This document shows, one piece after another, positions 18,195-27,094 of a DNA stretch of 64,000 nucleotides. Source of the DNA: Gammaproteobacteria bacterium (GTDB lineage: Bacteria > Pseudomonadota > Gammaproteobacteria > HK1); assembly GCA_012103455.1 (NCBI GenBank), contig WLWT01000003.1, forward strand, positions 62,001 through 126,000, read 5' to 3'. The position numbers were made by a program, and so were the translations under genes. The notes beneath the pieces were generated by a model. It searched no databases. It was not told where the DNA came from and saw nothing but the letters and a program-made list of their open reading frames with translations. Within the stretch, counting starts at the first letter, position 1, and every line of letters begins with the position of its first letter.

Positions 18195-18631
18195 AGAGAT
18201 CCGAACGCCAAACCCCGGCGCCTAAAACTGCGGGGGATGAATCCCTTGAGAGCAAAACAGCCCCTAGGAGTAAAACGGTCGGTGACGCTGCTGAAGAGCG
18301 TGCCCTGTCTTTTCTTCAAGCCCGCGGGTTGACGGTATTGACTCGTAACTACCGTTGCCGCGTTGGAGAAATCGATGTCGTCGCCCGGGATAATGACGCA
18401 ACATTGATATTCATTGAAGTGCGTTATCGCAAAACCAGCCGGTACGGAGGCGCGGCCGCGTCAGTAGACCGGCGCAAACAACAACGTATTGCGCGCGCGG
18501 CATCACACTATTTACAAGTGCATCGAATAAACCAGGCAACCCCATGCCGCTTTGACGTGGTCGCCATGGGTCCAGGCGCGGCAAATATAGACTGGATCAC
18601 AGGAGCATTCGAGGTGGAATCTTGGAGTTAA
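18191..18631 (+). CDS. yraN: YraN family protein (UPF0102, endonuclease-like fold)
   Basis: This is a small conserved protein of the UPF0102 family, whose fold resembles Holliday-junction resolvases; its cellular role is not settled. The core reads GDAAEERALSFLQARGLTVL, then NYRCRVGEIDVVARD and LIFIEVRYRKTSRYGGA, matching the family's GEID...VEVK-type nuclease-like pattern. I chose TTG at 18191, which overlaps the lpoA stop as TTGA. This gives 146 residues with a Lys/Thr-rich N-terminal extension of about 30. The frame opens further upstream, but inside lpoA. Confidence 0.9.
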   Translation: MKRSERQTPAPKTAGDESLESKTAPRSKTVGDAAEERALSFLQARGLTVLTRNYRCRVGEIDVVARDNDATLIFIEVRYRKTSRYGGAAASVDRRKQQRIARAASHYLQVHRINQATPCRFDVVAMGPGAANIDWITGAFEVESWS

Positions 18632-19215
18632 CAGCACGCGTCACTAAAAGCTTCGAAGACAGCATCAAAGTCAAACAAGATGCACTCGCCGAGCTACCTC
18701 AAGTCATAGCCAAAACCGGAGCGGCTCTTTGGCAGGTGCTCCTGAATCAAAACAAGGTTTTGCTGTGCGGCAACGGCGGCTCCGCCGCCGACGCCCAACA
18801 CATGGCCTCGGAATTCGTCAACCGCTTCGAAATGGAGCGCCCCGGATTACCTGCCATAGCCCTCACCACGGATGGCCCGACCATCACTTCTATCGCCAAT
18901 GACCACCGCTATGACGAAATCTTCGCAAGACAAATCCATGCCTTGGGTAACGCTGGCGATGCCCTCATCGCTTTCACCACCAGTGGTCAATCCACGAATA
19001 TCTTGCACGCCATCGAGGCAGCGCAAGAGCGCGGCCTCCTAGTCGTGTTGATCTCGGGCCGTGATGGCGGCGAGGCCGCGACGCGCTTACGCCAACAAGA
19101 CATCGAATTGCGGATGCCAGCGCAATCGACGGCGCGCATCCAAGAACTGCATATTTTAATTGTCCATTGTCTGTGTGAACTCATTGATCTACAGTTCAGC
19201 GGGCGGGAGGATTGA
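18622..19215 (+). CDS. diaA: DiaA/GmhA-like SIS-domain protein (DnaA initiator-associating)
   Basis: The 197-residue product is a single SIS-domain protein. It has the phosphosugar-binding motifs LLCGNGGSAADAQHMASEF and FTTSGQSTNIL, common to phosphoheptose isomerase GmhA and to DiaA, the factor that promotes DnaA assembly at oriC. The position between yraN and dolP favours DiaA. The start is TTG at 18622, preceded by GAGGTGG at a good distance and overlapping the yraN stop. Confidence 0.9.
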   Translation: MELTARVTKSFEDSIKVKQDALAELPQVIAKTGAALWQVLLNQNKVLLCGNGGSAADAQHMASEFVNRFEMERPGLPAIALTTDGPTITSIANDHRYDEIFARQIHALGNAGDALIAFTTSGQSTNILHAIEAAQERGLLVVLISGRDGGEAATRLRQQDIELRMPAQSTARIQELHILIVHCLCELIDLQFSGRED

Positions 19216-19216
19216 A

Positions 19217-19780
19217 ATGGCCCGACAATTCAGCCTTTTTACAGCGGCCCTCTTAGGGGCCATGCTACTAACAGGCTGCGCCACCCAACCTAGTCAACAA
19301 TCCACTATCTTGGACAGGCGCACTCCAGGAACCGTTATCGACGATGAGCTAATTGAAATCAGGGGCGTGCAAGCATTCTTTCAAGACAAAGCTATCAACG
19401 AACAAACCCACATCAACGTTACCAGTTACAACGGCATCATTCTGCTATCGGGTGAGGCCCCTACGGAGGCACTCAAGCAGCGCGCCACCACCCTCGTCAG
19501 CAACATCGAAAAAGTACGCCAAGTATACAATGAAGTCCGCGCGGCAGCGCCCAGTACTCTTGGCGTCAGAGGTAGCGATGCTTATCTTTCGGCCAAAGTC
19601 AAAACCGCATTATTCGCGCACGGCAATGTTCCTGCACATCTCATCAAAGTCGTCACGGAAAATAGCACGGTCTTCCTGATGGGCCTGACTACACGCGCCG
19701 AAGCCGATGCCGCCACCAACGTGGCGCGTAAAATAGGCGGCGTTCAACGAGTGGTAAAACTTTTCGAATACATCCGTTGA
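19217..19780 (+). CDS. dolP: Outer-membrane lipoprotein DolP (YraP), two BON domains
   Basis: DolP is a lipoprotein that supports outer-membrane integrity and the BAM complex at division sites. From ATG at 19217 (GGAGG upstream) the product is 187 residues with a lipoprotein signal ending LLTGC. Two BON domains follow, one around INVTSYNGIILLSGEAPTE and one around VFLMGLTTRAEADAATNVAR. It follows diaA by one base. The frame opens upstream in diaA, but that part has no signal-like features. Confidence 0.93.
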   Translation: MARQFSLFTAALLGAMLLTGCATQPSQQSTILDRRTPGTVIDDELIEIRGVQAFFQDKAINEQTHINVTSYNGIILLSGEAPTEALKQRATTLVSNIEKVRQVYNEVRAAAPSTLGVRGSDAYLSAKVKTALFAHGNVPAHLIKVVTENSTVFLMGLTTRAEADAATNVARKIGGVQRVVKLFEYIR

Positions 19781-19787
19781 CGGGATC

Positions 19788-20114
19788 ATGGGTAGTGCGC
19801 TATTGGCATTAGCTTTTCTCGCGGGTGCATTATGGTATTGGAGGCACTCTAGTCACCAGCACGAGCATGCGATCGCCACCGTCCGGCTATTGCTATACGG
19901 AAAGCCCATACAGCTTCTGGATGATACAGTCGCCCTTGCGCGTACCCGCCTTGCCCGTGACCCCCAAGGCCGCGTCGTATTCGTACGTACCTACGTGTTC
20001 GAGGTCTCTTTGGACGGCTATTCCCGCTTACGCGGCTCGTTGACGCTCACCGGCGATGGGGCCCAGATAGTGGACTTACCGTGGCTGGACTGGGATCCCG
20101 ATCAGGTTCATTAA
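19788..20114 (+). CDS. Small DUF3301-like membrane-anchored protein
   Basis: The 108-residue product has one N-terminal membrane segment (ALLALAFLAGALWYW) followed by a soluble domain with LARTRLARDPQGRVVFVRTYVFEVS. This pattern matches what I remember of DUF3301, a family common in gammaproteobacteria with no known function. It begins seven bases after dolP and probably belongs to that operon. It converges on sspB, 18 bases away. Confidence 0.75.
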   Translation: MGSALLALAFLAGALWYWRHSSHQHEHAIATVRLLLYGKPIQLLDDTVALARTRLARDPQGRVVFVRTYVFEVSLDGYSRLRGSLTLTGDGAQIVDLPWLDWDPDQVH

Positions 20115-20132
20115 CAGAACAACGGGACGTTC

Positions 20133-20558
20133 TTATTTGACGACCCGCAAAGAAGGACGCGGCCTAGGTCTTGGCGCATCGGGCGGAGGCTCATTGTCTG
20201 GTCCTTCCCCGGCCCCTTCCGCCGCAGCGCCGTCATCTTCAGGCGCAAAACTCATTCCCACCCCGTAATCCATATCTATAAGCGCCCGTATCGAGTCTAT
20301 GGGTAAGAATATATGCTTGCTAATGCCCCTGAAGCGTGCCAAAAACTCCACGTGCTCATTACCCATCACAAGCGCATCAATAGACTGGGCGGCAATCTTC
20401 AGCACTATGGTGCCATTCTTAACGTGCTCGCGCGGCACCACCACGCCGGGTATATCGGCATCTACGACCAGATGTGGCGTGAGCCCATTGTCGGCCATCC
20501 ATTGGTGATGTGCCCGCAACAGATAAGGCTTGAGTGAGGTGAAACTAGGCTCTGCCAT
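20133..20558 (-). CDS. sspB: ClpXP protease specificity-enhancing factor SspB
   Basis: SspB tethers ssrA-tagged proteins and other substrates to ClpXP. The 141-residue product has the substrate-binding domain (from SLKPYLLRAHHQWMADNGLTP through HIFLPIDSIRALIDMDYGVG), an acidic and proline-rich flexible linker, and ends in LRVVK, the classical ClpX-binding tail. It lies 33 bases downstream of sspA in the same operon. Confidence 0.96.
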   Translation of the reverse strand: MAEPSFTSLKPYLLRAHHQWMADNGLTPHLVVDADIPGVVVPREHVKNGTIVLKIAAQSIDALVMGNEHVEFLARFRGISKHIFLPIDSIRALIDMDYGVGMSFAPEDDGAAAEGAGEGPDNEPPPDAPRPRPRPSLRVVK

Positions 20559-20591
20559 GATTAGCTAACATTGACCAGGGTACCTACACGC

Positions 20592-21224
20592 TTAGTCTTC
20601 GTTCATTTCCCGCTCGGTTTCGGTCAAGCTGTTGGCAAAAGCCTCCCGCTCAAACAGATTATCGCCGTAGCGAATCATCGCTTTCGCTTGACCGGACAAC
20701 TTCACCCCCAAACTAGGCAGACGCCACAACACAGGCGCCATAAAACAATCGACTAACGAGTAGTCGTCGCTCATGAAAAACTTGGTTTGAGAAAAAATCG
20801 GTGCGATTGCGGTCAAGTTATCTCGCAGTGCTTTACGAGCGGCATCCACCACGCTTTTTTGCGGATCATACATCTGCTTGACGCATGCATACACATCACG
20901 CTGAATGCGAAAACGGAATAGGCGGCTTTGCGCTCTTGTCACCGGATCGATCGGCATCAACGGCGGATGAGGGAAGCGCTCGTCTAGATATTCCATGATG
21001 ATCTGCGGCTCGTACAACACCAAGTCGCGGTCCACCAGCGTCAAAACGTCCTCGTACGGATTCAGCTCTATGAGATCATCAGGGCGCTCATCGGGCAATA
21101 CGTGAACGACATCTACATTGACCGCCTTCTCCGCCAGGACGAAACGGACCGCATGCGATGCAGGATCACGCTCGTTGGAGTAAAGAGTCATTATCGAACG
21201 GCGGTTAGGAAGCAGAGCCATGGT
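20592..21224 (-). CDS. sspA: Stringent starvation protein A
   Basis: SspA is a glutathione-S-transferase-like protein without GST activity that binds RNA polymerase and modulates transcription in stationary phase and starvation. From ATG at 21224, preceded by AGAGGGG, the product is 210 residues. It has a thioredoxin-like N-terminal domain (TLYSNERDPASHAVRFVLAE, then VDVVHVLPDERPDDL and ELNPYEDVLTLVDRDLVLYE) and an all-helical C-terminal domain. The petABC-sspAB order is typical of gammaproteobacteria. Confidence 0.95.
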   Translation of the reverse strand, partial: TMALLPNRRSIMTLYSNERDPASHAVRFVLAEKAVNVDVVHVLPDERPDDLIELNPYEDVLTLVDRDLVLYEPQIIMEYLDERFPHPPLMPIDPVTRAQSRLFRFRIQRDVYACVKQMYDPQKSVVDAARKALRDNLTAIAPIFSQTKFFMSDDYSLVDCFMAPVLWRLPSLGVKLSGQAKAMIRYGDNLFEREAFANSLTETEREMNED

Positions 21225-21369
21225 CCCCTCTTGCGGCATCACTGGGCTTTAAGGCCGGCGCGCCCTCCGGCACAACCCCAAGCGCGTGCCGCCGACGGGT
21301 TGCCATACCTTCGGCCATAAAGACCTTGGCCATAGGACCCCCATCGAACAGGTTTAGCGGCAGAAGAAC

Positions 21370-22113
21370 TCAGTGCACGTCCTTCCAGTATTCTTTGTAA
21401 AGTGCCCGAGTAAGGAAGGTTAGCACGAGTAAGAATAAAATGACCTTGATCCCCAGTCCGTAGCGCTCAAGCTTGACTGGCTCTCCAACGTAGATCAGGA
21501 AGTTGGTGAGATCGCGCATATCCTTGCTGAACTTACCGGGACTGCGGCTGCCTTCGCTTTCAAGTACCAGCTCGCGTTTAGGATCGCGTGAGCGCACCTC
21601 GTCCTCTTTGAGTTCACGTAAGCGCTGCACGCCCTGCAGGCGTTCCATGACATGGGGCATACCCACGGATGGAAACACCAAATTGTTCACACCGAAAGGC
21701 CGCGCATCATCCCGGTAGAATGTCATGAAATAAGAATAAAGCCAGTCCGGTCCTCGCGAACGGGCAATCACGGACAAGTCCGGAGGAACCACGCCGAACC
21801 ATTTGTTGGCATCTTTCTCATTCATGGCCACCGTCATGGTAGACCCGCTCTTATCCGATGCGAACATAAGATTGCTGATCAATTGCTCTTCGGTGAGCCC
21901 CAGGTCCTCAGCCATGCGGTTGTACCGCATGAAGCTGGCGGAGTGACAGCTCAGGCAATAGTTAACGAAAAGCTTCGCCCCGCGCTGCAAAGACGCTTGA
22001 TTGCTGAGATCGGATCGAGCCGACATCAAGTCGTAGTTGCCACCTGCGGCTGACGCAGACCCAAGCAATGCCAGAGCGACAAACGCTGCAAAAAGGTATT
22101 GCTTAATCCTCAC
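21370..22113 (-). CDS. petC: Cytochrome c1 of the bc1 complex
   Basis: Cytochrome c1 carries electrons from the Rieske protein to soluble cytochrome c in the respiratory bc1 complex. Starting at GTG 22113 (GTGA overlap with petB) gives 247 residues. There is a signal peptide ending around GSASA, the haem c motif CLSCH at about 53-57, a likely axial methionine in SVGMPHVMERL and one C-terminal membrane anchor (VILFLLVLTFLTRALY). A longer open frame lies upstream inside petB and is not plausible as protein. Confidence 0.96.
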   Translation of the reverse strand: MRIKQYLFAAFVALALLGSASAAGGNYDLMSARSDLSNQASLQRGAKLFVNYCLSCHSASFMRYNRMAEDLGLTEEQLISNLMFASDKSGSTMTVAMNEKDANKWFGVVPPDLSVIARSRGPDWLYSYFMTFYRDDARPFGVNNLVFPSVGMPHVMERLQGVQRLRELKEDEVRSRDPKRELVLESEGSRSPGKFSKDMRDLTNFLIYVGEPVKLERYGLGIKVILFLLVLTFLTRALYKEYWKDVH

Positions 22114-23501
22114 GTCACTCTCTCCGGCACAACACGCGACTCGTTCATACGGGTGAAAATCGGCCCTAGAATAAAAACCACCATATACGCAAGCGGGATG
22201 ATCGCGCTGAAGAACATCAGCCATCCCTTCTGCGCATCGAAACGGATTACATCCGCGAACATCATACTGGCGAGCAACACGATGAACACAATGAAGTGAG
22301 TATCCGCCCCCCGGTCCTTGCTATACATCACCAGCACGATGAAGAACATGAAATACAGCTCGGCCAGGCGCAGACCTAGCTCGGAGTAAACAACGGTAGC
22401 AGGTTGTGTGCCTAACCACCCCAGCACCACAAAGACCAAGGCGAACACATACAGCGCACCACGGTAAAGAGCGCTCCGGTAGCGGAAAGACTTGATCGGA
22501 TGCCGGTCCAACCAAGGCAAGACGAACAACATCGCTATTGACAAACCCATGGCCAATACGCCCGTCAGCTTGTGGGGAATAGCACGCAAAATCGCGTAGA
22601 ACGGCGTGAAATACCATAACGGTACGATGTGTTCGGGCGTCTTTAATGGATCGGCCGGCACGAAGTTATCCTTTTCCAAGAACCAGCCACCGAACTCGGG
22701 CGCGAAGAAAACCACCGCGCTGAAGATGAGCAAAAAGACGCTGGCGCCGTAAAGATCCTTCACCGTGTAGTAGGGATGAAAGCGAATGCCGTCCTTCGGG
22801 ATATCATTGGTATCTTTGTTCTTCTTGATCTCTACCCCGTCCGGGTTATTAGAACCAACCTCATGTAACGCGACGATGTGCGCGACGATGAGACCGAGCA
22901 ACAACACCGGCAACAGCACCACATGCAGCGCAAAAAACCGGTTCAAAGTGGCGTCGGAGACCACGTAGTCACCGCGGATCCAAAGAGACAGTGCCTCTCC
23001 AATACCAAACGGCAAAGCACCAAACAAGGAGATGATGACCTGCGCGCCCCAGAAGGACATCTGCCCCCAAGGTAGCAGATAACCCATGAACGCCTCGGCC
23101 ATCAGCAGCATGTAGATGCCCATACCGATCAACCAGATCAGCTCACGCGGCGCTTTATACGATCCGTAAAGCAAGCCGCGAAACATATGCAGGTACACCA
23201 CTACGAAGAACGCGGAAGCTCCGGTCGAGTGAAGATATCTAATCAGATAACCCCAGGGCACATCGCGCATGATGTATTCCACCGAGGCGAATGCATGCTC
23301 CGCGCTCGGTTTGTAGTGCATCGTCAGCCAGATCCCGGACAGAAACTGGATCACCAACACCAGCAATGCCAAAGAGCCGAAGTAGTACCAGAAATTGAAG
23401 TTCTTGGGCGCGTAGTACTCGGCCAGATGCTCGTTCCACATCTTCATGATCGGAACACGGGCATCGACCCAATCGCGCACGGCCACGATGGATTGCATCA
23501 T
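22110..23501 (-). CDS. petB: Cytochrome b of the bc1 complex
   Basis: This is the membrane core of the bc1 complex, with the quinol-oxidising and quinone-reducing sites and two b haems. The 463-residue product has eight or nine hydrophobic helices and haem-ligand regions IRYLHSTGASAFF and NRFFALHVVLLPV. It also has the Qo-site stretch around GWGQM-like LLPWGQMSFWGA. The ef-loop motif reads PLWY instead of the common PEWY. A C-terminal extension with three extra helices follows the usual core. The ATG shares a base with the petA stop. Confidence 0.96.
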   Translation of the reverse strand: MMQSIVAVRDWVDARVPIMKMWNEHLAEYYAPKNFNFWYYFGSLALLVLVIQFLSGIWLTMHYKPSAEHAFASVEYIMRDVPWGYLIRYLHSTGASAFFVVVYLHMFRGLLYGSYKAPRELIWLIGMGIYMLLMAEAFMGYLLPWGQMSFWGAQVIISLFGALPFGIGEALSLWIRGDYVVSDATLNRFFALHVVLLPVLLLGLIVAHIVALHEVGSNNPDGVEIKKNKDTNDIPKDGIRFHPYYTVKDLYGASVFLLIFSAVVFFAPEFGGWFLEKDNFVPADPLKTPEHIVPLWYFTPFYAILRAIPHKLTGVLAMGLSIAMLFVLPWLDRHPIKSFRYRSALYRGALYVFALVFVVLGWLGTQPATVVYSELGLRLAELYFMFFIVLVMYSKDRGADTHFIVFIVLLASMMFADVIRFDAQKGWLMFFSAIIPLAYMVVFILGPIFTRMNESRVVPERVT

Positions 23502-24103
23502 CAGGCGATACCTCCCTCATCTTCTCCGATGATGAGCAGGTGCTCACCTTCAAACCGGTGCGGCGGTACTTGCAGATTAGTCGGCGCCGGAACGCTGTTG
23601 TAGACACGGCCAGCGAAATCGAATTTGGATCCATGGCAAGGACAGAAGAACCCCCCTTGCCAATCGCTGCCGAGATTGAATTGCCCGGCTTCGGCCGGCC
23701 TCACCATGCTGGGCGCACAGCCTAGATGGGTACACAAACCCACTAAGATCAGAAGCTCAGGCCGCCTAGACCGGTGTTTGTTGCGGGCATAGGCGGGCTG
23801 CTGGTCTTCTTCGCTGCCGGCGTCGCGCAACTGTTCGGCCACCGCATCCAGTGACGCCAGCGCCGCCTCGGTACGCCGCAAGATCCAAACTGGCTTGCCT
23901 CGCCATTTTTGCACGATAAGCTGGCCAGGTTCGATCTTGCTGTAATCGACCGTTATTGGGGCACCGATAGCCTTGGCACGCGCACTAGGTTGCCAAGACG
24001 TGACGAAAGGAACGGCCGCATAAGCAGCACCTACAGCGCCCACCACCGAAGTGGTAGCCGTGAGGAACCGCCGGCGACCGTGGTCCACGCCTCCATAAGT
24101 CAT
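23501..24103 (-). CDS. petA: Rieske iron-sulfur subunit of the bc1 complex
   Basis: This subunit moves electrons from quinol to cytochrome c1. The 200-residue product has a twin-arginine signal/anchor (GRRRFLTATTSVVGAVGA) and the two [2Fe-2S] ligand boxes CTHLGC (about 124-129) and CPCHGS (about 154-159). It is the first gene of petABC; sspAB follows on the same strand after a 145-base gap. Confidence 0.96.
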   Translation of the reverse strand: MTYGGVDHGRRRFLTATTSVVGAVGAAYAAVPFVTSWQPSARAKAIGAPITVDYSKIEPGQLIVQKWRGKPVWILRRTEAALASLDAVAEQLRDAGSEEDQQPAYARNKHRSRRPELLILVGLCTHLGCAPSMVRPAEAGQFNLGSDWQGGFFCPCHGSKFDFAGRVYNSVPAPTNLQVPPHRFEGEHLLIIGEDEGGIA

Positions 24104-24379
24104 GTGGAACTCCGCCGGATCTAAAGTTTCATGAATTCGTTTTGGTCACGCGGGCGCAGCTAGCACCCCTCGATATCACCGCCAGGGGTTTCCCGTAACC
24201 AGACAGGTTCGAAAGGATCCTACAAGCCGAGAGGTTGGTCAAGATTGCACCAATTCGGTGCGCACAAAAAAAGCTCGATTCGTTAAACTTGCGCAGACAA
24301 CCTCACCCCGTGACGGCGAAGCGGGCGTTTTCCGCTGGTTCTTCCCACCTACAGAGCCGACTCTCTGAGGCAATAGCGC

Positions 24380-25492
24380 ATGCTAACAACAATCCGCTTC
24401 GTGGTGAAGTCGGTGATAGCCGGCTTAGCGCTTGCTTTCATCGTCGTGGCCATCAAACCCAACCTCATCGCGCGATTGCCTCAAGCAGTAGATCTGGCGC
24501 CAGCAACACCGGCGGCATCCTATGCGAGCGCCGTGCACACAGCGGCACCGGCGGTGATCAATATCCACGCCTCCAGAGTCGTGAAGCGGCGCGTCAATCC
24601 CCTGGTGGACGACGAGTTTTTACGGCGCTTCTTCAACCGCCCCGATGTACCTAAGGAACGAACCCAATCGGACTTGGGCTCCGGTGTGCTGCTCGGGGCA
24701 AACGGAGTGGTGGTCACCAATCACCATGTAGTCGCCAACGCCGAGGAGATCCACGTCATGTTGCGTGACGGCCGCTCGGCGCGTGCACAAGTTGTGGGGG
24801 TGGACCCGGACACCGATCTCGCCATTTTGCGAATACCACTCAAAAACCTAACCGGTATTCCCATAGGAACAGTCGATGATCTTGCAGTGGGCGACGTGGT
24901 GTTAGCCATCGGTAATCCTTTCGGGGTCGGACAGACCGTGACCATGGGGATAGTCAGCGCCAAGGGGCGCTCACGGCTAGGCATCAACACCTTCGAAGAC
25001 TTCATCCAAACGGATGCGGCGATCAATCCCGGCAACTCGGGCGGCGCTCTCATCACTGCCGAGGGCAAATTGGTGGGTATTAACACCGCTATCCTCTCTG
25101 ATACCGGGCAAGCGTCAGGGATAGGATTCGCTATTCCAGTGGACGTCGCCCAACATGTGGCGCAACAAATTACCCAGTTCGGATATGTGCGCCGCGGCTG
25201 GCTGGGCATCGAAGTGGAACGGCTAACGGCAGCGGAAGCTGAAAAACACGATGCGCCAGCATCAACTTCCGGCGTACTGGTCAACCGGGTACTGGCCAGC
25301 GGCCCCGCTGCCCGCGCCGGTCTTAAGCCTGGAGATTTGATCGTAGAGATCGACGGCACACCGATTTCCGATCCGCAATCGGCCATCAACACCATCAGCG
25401 CAGTCTCACCTGGGTCGCCGGTACGGATTACGGTGTTGAGAAGCGGCCGGGAGCTTGACCTCGACGTAGTGGTCTCGCAAAGACCAGGGTAG
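24380..25492 (+). CDS. degS: Periplasmic serine protease DegS/AlgW (HtrA family)
   Basis: DegS/AlgW cleaves the anti-sigma factor RseA/MucA when its PDZ domain senses misfolded outer-membrane proteins. The 370-residue product has one N-terminal membrane anchor (SVIAGLALAFIVVAI), the HtrA triad His116 (TNHHVV), Asp146 (DPDTDLAI) and Ser220 (NPGNSGGAL), and one PDZ domain starting around RRGWLGIEVERL. One PDZ rather than two separates it from DegP. The 276-base gap before it, shared with petA, holds a short GCACC/GGTGC palindrome but no promoter I can call. Confidence 0.94.
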   Translation: MLTTIRFVVKSVIAGLALAFIVVAIKPNLIARLPQAVDLAPATPAASYASAVHTAAPAVINIHASRVVKRRVNPLVDDEFLRRFFNRPDVPKERTQSDLGSGVLLGANGVVVTNHHVVANAEEIHVMLRDGRSARAQVVGVDPDTDLAILRIPLKNLTGIPIGTVDDLAVGDVVLAIGNPFGVGQTVTMGIVSAKGRSRLGINTFEDFIQTDAAINPGNSGGALITAEGKLVGINTAILSDTGQASGIGFAIPVDVAQHVAQQITQFGYVRRGWLGIEVERLTAAEAEKHDAPASTSGVLVNRVLASGPAARAGLKPGDLIVEIDGTPISDPQSAINTISAVSPGSPVRITVLRSGRELDLDVVVSQRPG

Positions 25493-25639
25493 CAAGCGGC
25501 GCTTCCAGATCAGCATTTCAGCCCGCTTAGAGTTCCAGACTCATCGCCCGCTCCATTTATTTCGGATCACCAAACCGAAAAGAGTACTGCCTTGATATAA
25601 TGTGATATTTCAGCTAGCTTAGCCCTGTTATAAGCTTTG

Positions 25640-26996
25640 TAGGGTGCTCTATCATGTCTTCCCCGTCATCGGTCTAAATCATTTCACGCTCAGGCCATCG
25701 GATTAAGTTTGAAGTAGAGAGGGAGTTAACCGGTTCATTGCTGGCGATGGAAAGCACGATTTTATCGGTGAGCAACCCACGGGGTTGCTCTGCGACAGCC
25801 CAAGCCCTTCATCGCTTTGATACCGATGGCAGTCCAATCGAGGTGAGCGGTATAACACTCACTTCACGCACGCAAAGCAACCAAACGTATTATTCGCCCT
25901 ATGGACCCATCGACGTTGTTCGCCCTGTGTACCCAACGTCCAAGGGGGGTCGTATCTACGGTCCAATGGAAGCCTCAGCGCGGGTCATGCAAAATGCAAC
26001 CCTGCGCATGGACAAGCTATTATCAAGCCAATAGGCCCGGCTGAACGCCAATGAAACCCGCCATGACCTTGCGAATAATCATGGCTGCAAGATTTCAGTG
26101 AATGATTGACAAAAAGTGGCCGGGCAGGTGGGTGCGATTGCCCAAGCCAAGGAGGCGGTATGGCCAAGGAAGAGGTATGGAAGTATCGAACGCCTGAGTT
26201 TGATGAGGAAGTAGAAGGGGTCAGTATGAGCCTGGACGGTGCGATGGTGCCAATGCGAGGGGGTGTTTGGCGAGAAGCGATGGTGGGTTCTATCTCGTTG
26301 TATGACGGTGAAGGGCAGCGGTTACACAGCATTTATTGAGGGGCTTGTGCGCAATAGGGCAAGGCGTCATTCAAACAGCGGTTTATGGCGGAGGCTGAAC
26401 ACGTTAAGTCGCTCTACCCCAATGCCACTCGAGTGGGCATTGCTGATGGAGCGAGTGATAACTGGCCGTTATTAACCCCCCTGACGCAGCATCAGATTTT
26501 GGATTTCTATCATGCAACACAATATCTGGCGCAGGCGGCTAACGGGGCCTATCGAGACAAAACCGGGAAGTCAAAACGAAAAGCTTGGTTAAAAGAGCAA
26601 TGTCACAGACTCAAACACCAAAGCAATGGCGCACAAAAGGTGCTCGATGAATTGAACAGAGTGGGCCGTAAGCGCCTAACGGCAGATAGCAAAGAAAAAA
26701 GTCAAAGACGCCATCAGATGCTTCACCCATCACCGGTCTATGATGGACTATGCGCGATAGCGTGAGAAGCACTTTGCAATCGGCTCTGGTGTCACGGAAG
26801 CCGCCTGCAAGAGGTTAATTGAACAGCGCCTGTGTCATTCGGGTATGAGAGGGAAAGATAAAGGCTTGAAGACAGTATTGAGCTTACGCGCGTTAGCGCT
26901 GACCCAAGGTCGATGGCAGCAATTTTGGGAGCGCATCAACCCATGCGAAATTGGGGGGTTGGTTTAGATGGGACATTATTATAAGGCAGCACCCTG
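25640..26996 (+). mobile_element. Decayed ISKra4-family-like insertion sequence (copy 1)
   Basis: Terminal sequences TAGGGTGCT at 25640 and, inverted, AGCACCCTG at 26988-26996 bracket a broken transposase of ISKra4 type, giving an element of about 1.36 kb. It sits between degS and hisD, an interval that in Pseudomonas (from memory) holds hisC. Two related but non-identical 3' fragments occur near 40.2-40.8 and 50.05-50.34 kb. Confidence 0.75.
25680..26967 (+). pseudogene. ISKra4-like transposase, broken by stops and frameshifts
   Basis: The pieces read in order as one transposase: an N-terminal part ending at a TAG at 26032-26034 where Tyr is expected, a middle part with WREAMVGSISLYDGEGQRLH, a part with NATRVGIADGASDNWPLL and QILDFYHATQYL, and a C-terminal part with AIGSGVTEAACKRLIEQRLC. 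At least two in-frame stops and two frame changes (near 26.1 and 26.34-26.38 kb) separate them, so the gene is dead. The family assignment comes from the SLYD, DFYHAT and GSGVTEAACK motifs as I remember them. Confidence 0.85.
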
Positions 26997-27094
26997 TGGG
27001 ATTGACTATAAAAATTTGATATTATTCAGTTTATCTTTCAGATATCCAACGGACAAGAAAGTAGCTACGATGCTCATCAAAGGTCTACACCGAA

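Noticed and set aside
24240..24275. GCACC/GGTGC hairpin next to an A-run before degS as a terminator
   Set aside because: The A-run is on the wrong side for termination of either petA or degS transcripts.
24720..25395. 224-codon frame antisense to degS
   Set aside because: degS has an intact catalytic triad and PDZ domain in the other frame; the antisense product has no recognisable features.
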